From the NCBI GenBank assembly GCA_029237695.1, contig CM055265.1, positions 118,621,078-118,685,077 on the forward strand: a stretch of 64,000 nt of DNA, in the 5' to 3' direction. Positions 11,600-22,424 of this stretch are shown one piece after another. Made by a program: the position numbers and the translations under genes. The notes under the pieces are model-generated. The model ran no database searches. It had not been told where the DNA came from and saw only the letters and a list, made by a program, of their open reading frames with translations. Position 1 is the first letter of the stretch. Each line of letters begins with the position of its first letter. The stretch is from Conchocele bisecta (Eukaryota > Mollusca > Bivalvia > Lucinida > Thyasiridae).

Positions 11600-11685
11600 G
11601 TCGGATGACGTCACGTGACGTTACCAAATGACGTCAGTGTAATGACGAAGGGTAAACAAATCCGTGTTCTGTCCAAAAACAATGA
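11600..11685. promoter_or_regulatory. Cluster of CRE-type TGACGTCA sites
   Basis: TGACGTCA occurs three times within about 85 bp, the first fused to an E-box (TGACGTCACGTGACGT), next to an ATTGG box. Such spacing is typical of cAMP-response promoters, but no transcript is identified here. Confidence 0.35.
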
Positions 11686-11726
11686 CGTCATATGTGGTCA
11701 TTTTCGAGCATAAAACGTTACCTGAT

Positions 11727-11857
11727 AAACAGAATACCAGGCTACTATTATCATAGTATCGGCTCGGAAACGGTAGCCTCGGAATTCCTACGCGTTTCCT
11801 AGCCTTTCCTGATAAAATTGATATAAAAATATACTAGCCTGGTATTCTCTATAATAT
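11727..11857. mobile_element. Foldback element AGAATACCAGGCTA
   Basis: Inverted ends AGAATACCAGGCTA and TAGCCTGGTATTCT enclose about 100 bp with a second weaker symmetry. MITE-like; ends about 10 bp before the large transposon's left end. Confidence 0.65.
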
Positions 11858-12548
11858 ATGGTATATAGTCCCCAGGCTTATGTCACGTATTTAAGGGAGT
11901 GAAAAATTTTGGGTAGATTCTTGACAACCATGTGTTTTAGTAAATAGAAACCCCACTGAATCTGAAAAACACGGTTGCCAGTTTTTCTATTGCGATTTAA
12001 GGCCTCAATTTTGAGATTCAAAATGGCCACCAATTTGGTGTTTATTTGGGACATATTTACAGAAACCGCTACAGTAGACATTGAATAAGTGTATTGTTAA
12101 TCAATTTACTTTAATGAACAATGTACATAACCAACATATTCACATTTGTGCATTTTTTGATAATTATTTGCAAAGTAAAATCCAAGATGGCCGCCATGCC
12201 TATGATAAACAAGGTGATAATGGTATACAATGGTTTAATACTGATTTTCAATATACACTAATTTCCTATGAGGATATTACTGTCCAAAATAGAGACTCCT
12301 ATATGTGTGGAGCATTCTCTGTTTGCAATTCAAAATGGCCGCCAAGAATACGGTATGGTCTATTCAGTTGAAAACAGTTTCACCACTAGAAACTCAATTA
12401 TAACATACGTGTATTTAACCGATTATAAGCATGAATGAAATTTTCATGTCAAATGCAGGATATCACACTCAAATACCATAGCTTGATCCAATGTACCTAG
12501 CATAAAATATGCATTCACTTGAACAAGATATGTCCTACTCGATGTACA

Positions 12549-12786
12549 GTAGGGATATTTCGAACCTTATCATTACTAACTAACTGAAGTCTTATCGCAT
12601 CTCCGTTTTTCATTTAGAAAACAATATGATATCTTCAATAAGTGATATCGAAACTTGCTGAAACTTACAAAACAAATGCGGAATGATATTCCGCATTTGC
12701 TCTGTAAGTTTTACCAAATTTCGATATAGAATATTGAAATTTTCTAAATGTTAGTTAGTAATGATAACCTTCGAAATATCCGTAGT
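12549..12786. mobile_element. MITE with nested palindrome
   Basis: Outer ends GGGATATTTCGAACCTTATC and the complement of GATAACCTTCGAAATATCC enclose a second hairpin (12661-12712, arms AAACTTACA...AATGCGGAAT). It sits inside the left part of the large transposon. Confidence 0.65.
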
Positions 12787-12794
12787 GTAATGTC

Positions 12795-13552
12795 CGATAC
12801 ATTGTAATAATTGTATTAACCGCAACAGACAAACATGTACATGTATGGTTGACTAGATTGTAATGATTGTATTAACTGCGACAGACGCACATATGCATGT
12901 GAGAGCGATGATAGAGACACATGTACATGTATGATTGACTACATTGCAATGATTGTATTAACCGCGATAGAGACACATGTACATGTAGGATTGACTAGAT
13001 TGTAATGATTGTATTAACTGCGACATACACACATATATATGTAGGATTGACTAGATTGTAATGATCGTATTAACCGCGACTATCACACATATACATGTAT
13101 GGTTGACTAGATTGTAATGATTGTATTAACTGCGACAGACACACATATGCATGTAGGATTGACTAGATTGTAATGATCGTATTAACCGCGACTATCACAC
13201 ATATACATGTATGGTTGACTAGATTGTAATGATTGTATTAACTGCGACAGACAGACATGAATGATTGACTAGATTGCAACGATTGTATTAACTGCGACAG
13301 ACGCACATGTACACATGTATGATTGGCTAGATTGTAATGATCGTATTAACCGCGACTATCACACATATACATGTATGGTTGACTAGATTGTAATGATTGT
13401 ATTAACTGCGACAGACAGACATGAATGATTGACTAGATTGCAACGATTGTATTAACTGCGACAGACGCACATGTACACATGTATGATTGGCTAGATTGTA
13501 ATGATTGTATTAACCGCGACAGTCACACATATACAGGTAGGGTTGACTAGAT
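12795..13552 (+). repeat. 56-bp minisatellite with 164-bp higher-order unit
   Basis: About 13 copies of GATTGACTAGATTGTAATGA, TTGTATTAACYGCGACAGAC, ACAYATACATGT. The spacing of the TTGACT anchor is 56 bp for most units, then 50, 58, 56, 50, 58, 56. The 56+50+58 set recurs as a near-identical 164-bp block (about 13191-13354 and 13354-13517), showing local amplification of a three-unit block. It lies between the 3' end of the transposon gene and the left TIR. Confidence 0.85.
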
Positions 13553-13597
13553 AATGGTAATATAACACGTCGCTTAGTGTATATCGAGGAGACATAT

Positions 13598-13690
13598 ACA
13601 TGTCGAGGGTTGGGTGGAGTAAGGTGTTATCTCTGTGTGAGATATAGTGAGATAACTGCTTACGCCACTCAACCCTCAATGTATGTGTTA
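13598..13690. repeat. Imperfect hairpin downstream of transposon gene
   Basis: GAGGGTTGGGTGGAGTAAGG...TTATCTC pairs with GAGATAACTGCTTACGCCAC...CCTC with few mismatches. It lies about 60 bp beyond the stop codon of the minus-strand gene. Confidence 0.6.
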
Positions 13691-13746
13691 TACTAAATCA
13701 GAGTTTGTAGTACATGTATTGATCAAAGATTGATTGTCATTTCTGT

Positions 13747-16700
13747 TCAGTCTTCTTCAATGTCTTGGCCAATCATCACTGGATTTATATTGACACAGTT
13801 CTCTTCTTCTCCGCCACATTTGCAAAGTTCAGTACACACCACATTGTTCCCCCGGCAAGTACATCTTCTCGAACATTTTGATCTCTCACAGTTACATCTG
13901 GCCAGCTGTAAAACGGATGCCGGAGCTAGTGGAATCTGAGTTAGAACGGGCAGCAATGTGTTGCTTTGTTTGTGCCATCCCAACTTCAGAGGATCAAGGC
14001 AGTCTGGTTTCGAAACCAAGTCCTGACGCCATGTGTTGGCTTGGAGATGAGCTCGGCGTATGTGTTCTTTCCATGCACCTTGAGTCGGTGGAAGTTTGTC
14101 GACTCCTTGGTCCTCTTTAAGTTGCTTGAACATATACCACCGAAGCAACTTTGCTTGGCCAATATCAACACGGTTTGGGCAGAAGAGTCGACAGAGAAAC
14201 CTTTCACAACTACGGAGCACTTCTTCAGATGGTTCCTCTCCATCACCAAGGTTTGCCAGTGCGCTCAGAATGGTTGGACTCGCCTTGAGAAATGCCATGA
14301 AAGCTACCTTCTTTCCCTTTCCCTTGATACGACCCGTAGTATCACAGCCTGTGAGTGCATGCCAGTTTATTAAAGCTGCTGATTTCTCCGGACCCAACTT
14401 ATCGTATATGGGTCGTAAGAAGATCTTGCGTCGATTGGCACTGGTACCCATGACTAGAGTACAATTACTTCCAAGTTGTGGTGTTCTGCGAAGAGCCAGC
14501 ATTAATACATCTGTGTCCTGAGAATATATGTGGACATTCATTCCAGCACCGGCAACCTCAACTGCGTGATATATCAATAGGGTGTCGGCTTCTTCCTATG
14601 TGCTTACTTCAGTACGTGATTCACAGTTATAATTTGTCAATACACCATGTCTTGTTGCAGTCATAACCTTAGCAGTACTGTGCCGTATAAGTTTCTGGGA
14701 CAGATACAAAGTCAGAGAATCCTTTGTTTTGTTGCTGGCAAGAAACATGTTCTTATCTCGGATAGCCGTTGAGTCTTCGACGATGTAGGATTTCACAACA
14801 TTTACCCTGTTCCTACGACGCTCCCTTGTTTGTTCTTTCATTGACGATTCCTTGGTATAATTGTCAAATACAACACGTACCATGATATACCCACTAGACT
14901 TTGTATCGACAAGTGACACTTAGCTTTCTGAAAGCTCTTTGCAAGTCTTGAAGCTTTTGACTGCCATCAACTCATGGACTACACTCATTCCATCAATTAC
15001 AAGACATGTGTCCTCTGATCCATGTTCCATATCATTGTCCTGATTAGATGTTTCAGTAGTCTCATCAGTCACAAGGTCTTCAAGAAGCTTTATCACTTTG
15101 CTCTTGTCTGTAGTTGGATGAATAGAACCATCAGGTTCCATTAGAACTTTGTTGGTGCAGGCAAGTTCATGGGTTCCAATCACTTCTTCCAAATGTACAC
15201 TATCTCGAGATGACCGGGCAACGATAAGTAGTCGGGCAAGAAGCGATGTAGTTGCTTTCACTTTCAAGACATCAGTTCCTGTGTTCAGTTTGATGTATTT
15301 TGCAGCAGACGTCCAAGTCTTGTGTTTCACTTTGGTCATCCTATCCCACAGATTGCAATTACCAACGATCCGTTCCTCTACAAATTTCGCATATCTTTCC
15401 GAGCCAATCTCCTCAGTTGCCAGGATACTTTCCTTTATTTCATGACAGATGATCTCCTTTGACATCAGATTAAACATATGACCTTTGTAATCAGACCTGT
15501 CACTAACATTATCCATTTGGAATATGTTACAGGGTGCTAACACTGTCTTCAGGCGACCTATTGATTTCTCTTGGCGAGTAACCTTTGACTCGGACAAACC
15601 ATGATGGTGTGGCGTTGTGACACTTGTATTAGCAGCTACAAGTCGTTCTGATTCTTCAGATAGTCGTGCAAGTTCCGGAGCCGTGAGACAGAACTTCAGT
15701 AGTGTGGCTGGCGATGTAGCTATGCCAGAAATACCACCTTGCCCTTTCGTAGATTTGTTTAGGTGCTCCATTGCCTGATCAACAGCAATTCGGGTGAATG
15801 GTACTTTTTTGCTCGTATTCACTGCAAACTCACCACCTCTGAGACTCTGCTATATTTCTGGATCAGACACTTTTATGGCATACATTCGTGCTATGAACTC
15901 CGGGATATTTTGAGCATAGTCTAGCCTTGAGTACGCGAAAAAGTATTTGCACAAATGCTCAAGTGCTGACAGGTACAGCAGCCAGTTACCTTCATGTATC
16001 GCTCTCTGGAACTGAAGAAGCGTCATCACCTGGCGCATGTACATCCGCGCCCAATTATACATTGGTTCTGTATTGTGACTTGCATCAAACTCTTGTAGCT
16101 GTTCCTCGATCTTCAATGACTTTATTTCCCTTCGGAACTTACTGTGTGCCTCTGCGACTTCGGTTTTTGTTCGGCATGCTTCTCTCAGCTGATTCACGCT
16201 TGCAGACAGTGTGTCCCATACGATTGGATTGCTTTCCAAGAATGCCTCAAACCAGAGGTCGAAGAGTACTTGAAGCGTTATTTGGTGCGCTTCCATCGCT
16301 CGGTTATAGTGGTTGCCGTTGATGATTTGTGACACAATAACCTCACCGTACATGTCTGCTTCTTGCCATGCAGTGTCAATACCACTTCCTTCAATTGTCT
16401 GCCCCAAGCACCTTAGTGCGCATATTACTGTGTGAAAAGCTCCTGGACTGAACACCCATTTGTCTCTGAACTGTGGATGGAGATGTTCTAGCTTCACAAC
16501 ACTCTTGTACAAGTCCATGTCTAACGTGACAACCAGCTTCCTGTCTGATCCTGACACAATTGTGTTCAAGTTTGTTAGCTGATCCAAAGCAGTAATCAAT
16601 GTGGGCCATTCCGTGGCATTAGCATTGATGATTGGCATGTTGAATGTATTGTCAATTCTGGTAGGTCTTCTTCATTGTCTGGTGTGTGTGTCAGTGAATT

Positions 16701-18774
16701 ATAAGCTGACCACAAATGCACATGTTGCTTTGTAAGTTCTTGATTGTCTACTGTAGTTTCAATTTCGGTTAGGGCTTCATCAGATTCGTCAGACCGTAAG
16801 GTGGTGAAATCAGATAAATCGGATGTTTCAGTGTCTATGTTAAACTCTGTTATGTTGACAGTTGTCGATGAGTTTTTTTGACTGCCATAACGAGCCATCA
16901 TCCATGCTAGGTCGTCACACTGTGATATGTTGTACAACTCGTCATATGCCCCAATCTTATACTCGGGATAATGTGGGCTTGTTTGCGGTTTCGGACTGCC
17001 TTCAATTGTACAAGGTTCTAATTCAATGACTGTCTGTGGTACATTCTTTAATGTTTCTGATACCCGCGGCTGGTACCTTTGTTCTTGTGACTGAATTATG
17101 GTTTCACCCTGACCTTGTGATTGGTACACACCAATTGCCATGCCGTGGAAACTATGTTTGCCATCTGGTGTGCCAATTTTCTTGTCGATATTATCCATTG
17201 ATGCTCGTATTGGTTGGTTTTTCAGCAGACCAGTCGGAACATAAACACCATGTTTTTTTATGTTTTCACAAACGGAAGATGCTATCGAGTTCTTGATTTT
17301 CTGAACCCTATCAATTGTGACGCCTACCCGAGCATTGTTCAGCATGACGACAGCCTTTTCACTGCGAAAGTGGTGGTACATATACAGCGAGAGTCCTACA
17401 GAGTAAGGACTCTCAAATAGGCTACGAAATTCCGTTGTACTTGACTTCGGTGTCAACGACATTTGGCGTTTAGTCTTGCACGCCTGCAATATGGAATGTG
17501 ACAGAATTTTAGATGTGTTTTTCAGCTCTCTCGCACGGCTGTCTGTTGTAGCGGCTTGTGCTCCTTGTATTATCCATCTCATCATAGTGACTAATTCTGT
17601 TGGCAGGCTTTCATCATCACAGTTTGTCAATGAGCCGTTAAATGTCCAAGGGTCAGAATGTCTAGCCTGCATGATTAACTGTCTGATCAATTTGGAGCAA
17701 CGAAATATTGCCAGCATATCACCTTTCACATCACGCTCTACCATTGCAGTATCTAGCGCTGACCGACCAGTTACTTTTGAATGTATAACTGATGTCTTTC
17801 CTCTGGCTTCAGTGATTGTGCAGTTCGATATGTGTTTGTTAATTTTATTCAGAAGCATTGCACGTTTTATATATTTATTTGGAAGCCCATGATCACGCAT
17901 CATATCAATATATCGGGATGTGATTTCACTAAGTAGAAGAACATTTCCTTCATCTAGGCTATCCTGTAACTCGGCAATGAATTCGATTTCTGCAGCAATA
18001 AAGGGTATTGTGCACTCTTCTGGCATAGATGTTTCCTTGCTACTGGCCCTTTCTTTCGTTTGAATGTACCTGCGCCAGTTAGATGTTTGACAGCTCTTGT
18101 GATATTGTATAGCTCTTGAAAGAAAATCACCTTCACGTATGATGTGTGCTAGATTTACTGACCATTTCTCATTTCCACTAGCTTCAACAATGTTTTTAAT
18201 AGTCTGTCCAACATCAGAACTTCGGCATTCAACTAGATTTTCTTTTTTACTACCATCATACTTGTCTTCTTGACAGTAGAAACAGTTCTCTCTGCAGAAA
18301 GGCAGCGTTTGAGATCTTGTTAATGTACTCGTAGATTCCAATGGGTCAGCAATGTTAGAGGCTTGTGACATCGAAGGGCGACCACCTGTTTTGCTATATG
18401 ACAATACGCCAGGTTCTTTGGATGAAACAGCCTTGTCATACTTAGATTTGTCCCGTTTCTTTAATATGTTGTTTGTGTGTTGTCCTTGCATAACACGATT
18501 TATGCCATACGGCTTTGGTTTTGAGTTCATTCTCTGGTATAACGCTGAGTTGCTGGCGTAAGCGAACATACTCTGGATTTCCATATGTGGCCCTCGTGTT
18601 GATACAATCAAGAACATGTTTATATGACTCTGATTCTGGTTGACATAGTGATTCCAGCTGTGTTTTATGTTTTACGTTTATGAACTTCTCTTCCTCACAC
18701 AACAAACACAGTTGAAATTGGATAGTAAGTTCTCTTGTGCGCCTCTTTGTTGATGGTTCTTCACTAGAGGTCAT
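13747..18774 (-). pseudogene. Transposon protein: Zn clusters + XPG nuclease + CXC domain
   Basis: One gene read from the ATG at 18774 to the stop at 13747, about 1,676 codons, broken five times. The N-terminus has CLLC and WHKSCY. After a frameshift near 18470 come CRENCFYC and YHKSC, candidate zinc ligands. After a second frameshift near 16650 comes a region with LDMDLYK, GSGID and EADMYG. An in-frame TAG sits at 15850. The XPG/FEN1 nuclease then follows with its acidic motifs in order: VIDGMS (near 14994), a TAA at 14920, VVFDNY with the arginine-rich RERRR, a TAG at 14596, EEAD, SQDTDVL, and GCDTTGRIKGKGK resembling the FEN1 GCD/helix-two-turn-helix. The C-terminus (about 13899-13790) has nine cysteines spaced C-x-C-x4-C-x3-C-x-C-x6-C-x3-C-x-C-x6-C, as in tesmin/TSO1 CXC domains. 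The overall frame is otherwise well kept, so inactivation looks recent. Domain calls are sure; transposase role is inferred. Confidence 0.75.
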
Positions 18775-18825
18775 GGTGGTTTATGAAATTGAAATCAGAA
18801 ATAATAATTTTGAGACTACTCTCAG

Positions 18826-18968
18826 CCAAGCATAAAACCATACACAGACAAATAGAAGGGTCCATGATACGATGTACATGCTTAGTAATTTCAGATTATT
18901 TATCGAGAACAAAGCATGCAGATAATATCATGGACCCTTCTATTTGTCTGTGTATGGTTTTATGCTTG
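18826..18968. repeat. Foldback CCAAGCATAAAACCATACAC
   Basis: Arms of about 47 bp (CCAAGCATAAAACCATACAC, then AGACAAATAGAAGGGTCCATGA) enclose a loop of about 45 bp. Starts about 50 bp upstream of the transposon gene's start codon, so it could be an inserted MITE or a structured subterminal part. Confidence 0.8.
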
Positions 18969-19059
18969 GTCACCAAAAACCATTGACGCATACATGCGTT
19001 TAGTCAGTAATTTCAGATTATTTAATCAAGAACTGACTAACACATGTACTTGTCAATAT

Positions 19060-19741
19060 TTTCTGGTGGCCATCTTGAATTTAATTTTAAAGTAAATTAG
19101 AACAACATTCAGTAGTGAGTTCACCACTTTCATGACATGTTTACCTGCATGACATTATCAACTATTGACCCTAAAAAACCATATGTATAGCCACCAAAAT
19201 CATTTTCCTCTGCGTTAATTAGTTTAGAAGTTATGACATCCCATATTTCTGTGACGACTTGGTGGCCATCTTGAATAAAACAAATTGCTCTACGTATCGC
19301 TCTTGCTATCCGGCGAATCCACACTATAGATGTCTCAATAAGTTAGAATCCAGTGATAAAACAAATTTATCACAGGATGCATGGTATACCCTCCGGGCAC
19401 CATGACCAATACGGATGGCGGCCATCTTGGATTTTAACTATGTAAATATATATCTTGAGATGTGTTATTATGTAGGTACATTGTTAGTTTAAGTTAACTG
19501 ATGAATGAAAGCACACATAAAGCACATATTCAATGACTAATGTGGTTGTGATTGAAAATTGGTCTGAAATAGAGACCAAATTGGCGGCCATTTTGAAACT
19601 TAAAATTGAGGCCCTAAATCACAGTAGAAAAACTGGCAACCGTGTTTTTTCGGATTCAGTGGGGTTTCTATTTACTAAAAAACATGGTTGCCAAGAATCT
19701 ACCCGAAAAAAATCACATTTTACATATGCCTGTGGACTAAT
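19060..19741. repeat. Right inverted end of the AcademX-like element
   Basis: Reverse complement of about 11866-12350. Motifs GGCGGCCATCTTGGATTTTA, CAAATTGGCGGCCATTTTGA, CAGTGGGGTTTCTATTTACT and CAAGAATCTACCC pair with the left end. The repeated CAAGATGGCCGCCAT words inside both ends look like YY1-type sites. Confidence 0.7.
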
Positions 19742-19742
19742 A

Positions 19743-20047
19743 GGGAGGGACAGGGCTTCATTCAAACATGTGCACGCTAAGCGGCGGGGCAAAACAAATG
19801 TTGTAGTCCACATATTTAATTTTTAATTAACTAATTCCTTAAAAAAATCAATAAATAAACTATAACTGTTAAGTGTGTGACTTAAATATTTTCGCCGAGT
19901 ATATACTAATTGTAATGTCACTTATGTATGGCTGAACGGGAATGTCAAATCTAGACATATTCCCAAAACAAATACACGTGTTTTGGTAAGCATGCACTGT
20001 GACATTATCGTATACCAGTGGATGACGGTTTTACGTTGTATATTACG
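19743..20047. other. No recognisable feature
   Basis: AT-rich spacer. Start resembles the dispersed repeat near bases 60-130 and 36520 (CATTCAAACATGTGCACGC). No coding signal. Confidence 0.4.
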
Positions 20048-20215
20048 CAGCCCCGCAGGGACGTAGAAATATTTTTTTTTTAATTTTTTTTTCGGATATT
20101 GTACTTTTTTATCGCTTCGTCCAGTATTCCCGCGACTTTTCCAAGTTTATACCCCGATAAATTCCACAAAACGGCCATTCAATCCTATAATAGTTACACT
20201 GTTCATAATGGAAAC
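20048..20215. mobile_element. Family 3 half copy
   Basis: Carries TTATCGCTTCGTCCAGTATT, CCCGCGACTTTTCCAAGTTT and TTCCACAAAACGGCCATTCA, one arm of the family-3 foldback; the partner arm is missing. Confidence 0.75.
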
Positions 20216-20385
20216 GCCCATCAACGTATTGTGTTTATATCCAAGTATACATTACATTAGCCCCACGTGACGTCGCACGACGTTGCTGATTCGTTAAAGT
20301 CCGGCAACATCGATGTTCTATTAATTGCAACAAAATTTACATTTTTGAAATCACAACATATAGTGTAAATATAAGTAATAAAACC

Positions 20386-20482
20386 ACGGGCTGTTGCGTT
20401 TAGTCGGGGGTACAATACATGTGATATGTTTAAAGTTTGCGAGGAGTCCTTACCCTAGTAAACGCAACATCCCATGGTTGTA
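20386..20482. mobile_element. Small MITE, CCACGGGCTGTTGCGTTTA ends
   Basis: Inverted ends CCACGGGCTGTTGCGTTTAG and the complement of TAAACGCAACATCCCATGG, about 95 bp overall, no coding content. Confidence 0.65.
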
Positions 20483-20568
20483 TTCATTAAATGTCTAATT
20501 ATGAATCTGCCGATATAAATGTCGTTAGTCCATGTACGTACGTACGTTAGTAACACCTTTAATTTGTC

Positions 20569-20838
20569 AATAATTCCAGCACAAAAATATTTACAGGAAA
20601 ATTGTAATTTGTTAAGGCCTCGTCCAGTATTCCCGCGACCTTTCCAAGTTTATATCCCCGATAAATTCCACAACAAAGGCCATTCATTCCTTATATTTCC
20701 AGCATTTGAAATAAATTCATCAAGAAAATGTGTTTATTTTCCGTTTTCTTAATAATTATTTTAACTGCGCCTCACGGTTACGGAAAGTAGTTCGGCATGG
20801 GAGTTTACTGGGATATACATTTTGGACAGAGACTTGCT
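20569..20838. mobile_element. Family 3 copy (partial)
   Basis: Contains AATTCCAGCACAAAAATATT, AGGCCTCGTCCAGTATTCCC, GCGCCTCACGGTTACGGAAA and GTTTACTGGGATATA, in family-3 order, but with the terminal foldback rearranged. Confidence 0.75.
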
Positions 20839-20875
20839 CACTTGAAATACTTGACTGTAAAATAATGTGCTTTCA

Positions 20876-21142
20876 GTCATAGGTGGAAGACTCAGACCTA
20901 GGACCTAATAATTGGCTCATTTGAAAAACGTTACCCCATTTCCATACACTATACATTACACCACCCTTTAAAAGTATTTAAAAGACTGTAATGTATAGTG
21001 TATGTAAATGGGTTGGTGGGGTAACGTTTTTCAAATGAACACATTATTGAAGACTGTAATGTATAGCGTATGGAAATGGGTGGGTTGGGTAACGTTTTTC
21101 AAATGAGCCAATTATTGGGTGCTACGTCCGAGTCTTCCCCCC
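20876..21142. mobile_element. Foldback element, AGGTGGAAGACTC ends
   Basis: Outer ends AGGTGGAAGACTCAGA and the complement of TCCGAGTCTTCC. Inside, AATTGGCTCATTTGAAAAAC and GTTACCCCATTTCCATACAC occur once forward and twice inverted, so one arm has been duplicated. The same termini close a 70-bp hairpin at 40016-40085. Confidence 0.7.
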
Positions 21143-21144
21143 TT

Positions 21145-21375
21145 TGACCATGAGAAGTTATAAAAATATCAAGGTCATGTTACACGAGTGTGTCATATGT
21201 ATCAACAGAGCGAATATTAAAGTAATCCATCTAGCGATATTGAAGTTATATGGCATGATGGAGAAACTCTTACTCTTTTAGACGCAAATGTTAGACGCAA
21301 ATGACTACGGACAGTTGGACGGACGGACGGACGGACGGACACTGTATACCCTTCGGTATACTTCGTAAAGCCGGT
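21145..21375 (+). mobile_element. Pearl-like element, one core unit
   Basis: Single unit (ATCAAGGTCATGTTACACGA...GTAATCCATCTAGCGATATTG) resembling the units at 54990-55470, followed by (GGAC)n at 21318-21340 and the closing hairpin TATACCCTTCGGTATA. Confidence 0.65.
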
Positions 21376-21821
21376 GTGTATGATACACGGTACTCGACTC
21401 TTCGTAAAAGTTACATGGTTTTGTTAATAACTTCTAGTATAACCATAAAACACATAATTTGGTGCGCTATATATCACACAAAAATCCGTCCGTTTGTAAG
21501 ATTTTAAAGAAGGCTTACGTAAAAAAACGACATCAAACATTACGTCACGTCGAAAAACGCAGTTTAGAAACATTCGGAAACCACGTGATCCCTATGCTTA
21601 GAGAAGTTAACAAATCAGGCATTTTATCATTCTGAGCAATAGTTGTATGCTATGCGCTCACGATCAGAAATTATCACCTGAGATAAATGAGCAAGACTAA
21701 AATAAGATCACACGTTTTTTATTGGTGTCTGGTTTAGAGAGATTGCACTGTATTATGTGTCACAAATCGTGTTTCCTGGTACAGAATTAGCGTACATGCA
21801 TTACCAACTATATATCTACCT

Positions 21822-21924
21822 GGGCCCGGTTGCTCAAAGCTTCTGTTAGCTTAACAGACTGTTAGCATTGCTAAGGATTTAATAATCTGTTAAGCTAACA
21901 GAGGTTTTGAGCAACCGGGCCCTG
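21822..21924. mobile_element. MITE, GGGCCCGGTTGCTCAAAGC ends
   Basis: 103-bp element; arms GGGCCCGGTTGCTCAAAGC plus TCTGTTAGCTTAACAG pair almost perfectly with the right half. The terminal GGGCCCG resembles family 1. Confidence 0.8.
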
Positions 21925-22149
21925 GTGTATCAGGAGGACCTTCAATGATAGTATAGAGAACACTTTTACAGTAACACGCAAACCCATTTGAATTTTATCA
22001 AACTGGAAATGTGGTCTGTTGTTGGCACACGAGTTCACTGGTGGCCATCTTGTTTATGCAAATGAGTGGGCTTAAGCTACTACTTTAAAAAGTCTATCAT
22101 GCATAAGTATATACCGTATATGTGTCTAAACATATTGGAGAGTGAAATT

Positions 22150-22375
22150 GTAGCCGAGAGGTTACGACCTCCGACTGTCACTCCAACGGCACGATCCTCG
22201 ATCCCGGCACTGCAGTTTGTGCTTGATTCGCGGGTATCCAAGACCTAAGAGTCAATTGGGACCTTGAAATCGAGCAACGAATACTAAACACATTGGTACT
22301 TGAAATAGTTGGTGCGCTCGGGTGGTACCGACAGCTCAATTGTTCCCGGTGCCTAATTATCCTATTTATCATCAT
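22150..22375 (+). mobile_element. tRNA-derived SINE candidate
   Basis: TAGCCGAGAGGTTACGACCT looks like a tRNA-Ser/Leu A box region (GCCGAG-GGTTA), and CGATCCTCGATCCC about 40 bp later like a box B, on the plus strand. The following 150 bp (ATTGGTACTTGAAATAGTTG) is body. It does not fold cleanly into a working tRNA, so a SINE head is the better reading. Confidence 0.5.
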
Positions 22376-22424
22376 ATTTCATAACGTAACACTAGTTATA
22401 TTTCAGTTTACATTTTAACTGAAG

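Larger units (their letters stand above)
11866..19741 (-). mobile_element. AcademX-like DNA transposon relic, 7.9 kb
   Basis: The two ends are inverted copies. The left terminus TAGTCCCCAGGCTTATGT matches the complement of the right terminus TAGTCCACAGGCATATGT. Homology continues for about 300 bp (GGGTAGATTCTTG, AAATAGAAACCCCACTGAAT, CGGTTGCCAGTTTTTCTA, AAAATCCAAGATGGCCGCCAT) and weakly to about 450 bp. ATA is present next to both tips as a possible 3-bp target duplication. The only large coding capacity inside is the minus-strand XPG/CXC gene at 13747-18774. XPG nuclease plus TIRs and 3-4 bp duplications is the published character of the AcademX lineage, so I assign it there by inference. 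It also carries a minisatellite (12795-13552), a MITE (12549-12786) and two hairpins. Confidence 0.65.

Noticed and set aside
12795..13552. Regular repeats suggestive of a CRISPR array
   Set aside because: The spacers are repeats too, the unit is one continuous 56-bp minisatellite, and the genome is animal.
13747..15850. Reassigned TAG/TAA codons to explain the in-frame stops in the transposon gene
   Set aside because: GFUS and CCDC81 exons in the same window use the standard code with a TAA stop; the gene also has frameshifts, so decay is the simpler reading.
13878..17892. Plus-strand frames of 80-141 codons across the transposon gene
   Set aside because: Shadows of the minus-strand coding frame; no domain or start context.
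22150..22225. Functional tRNA gene
   Set aside because: A- and B-box-like words are present but the acceptor and anticodon stems do not pair, and a SINE-like body follows.
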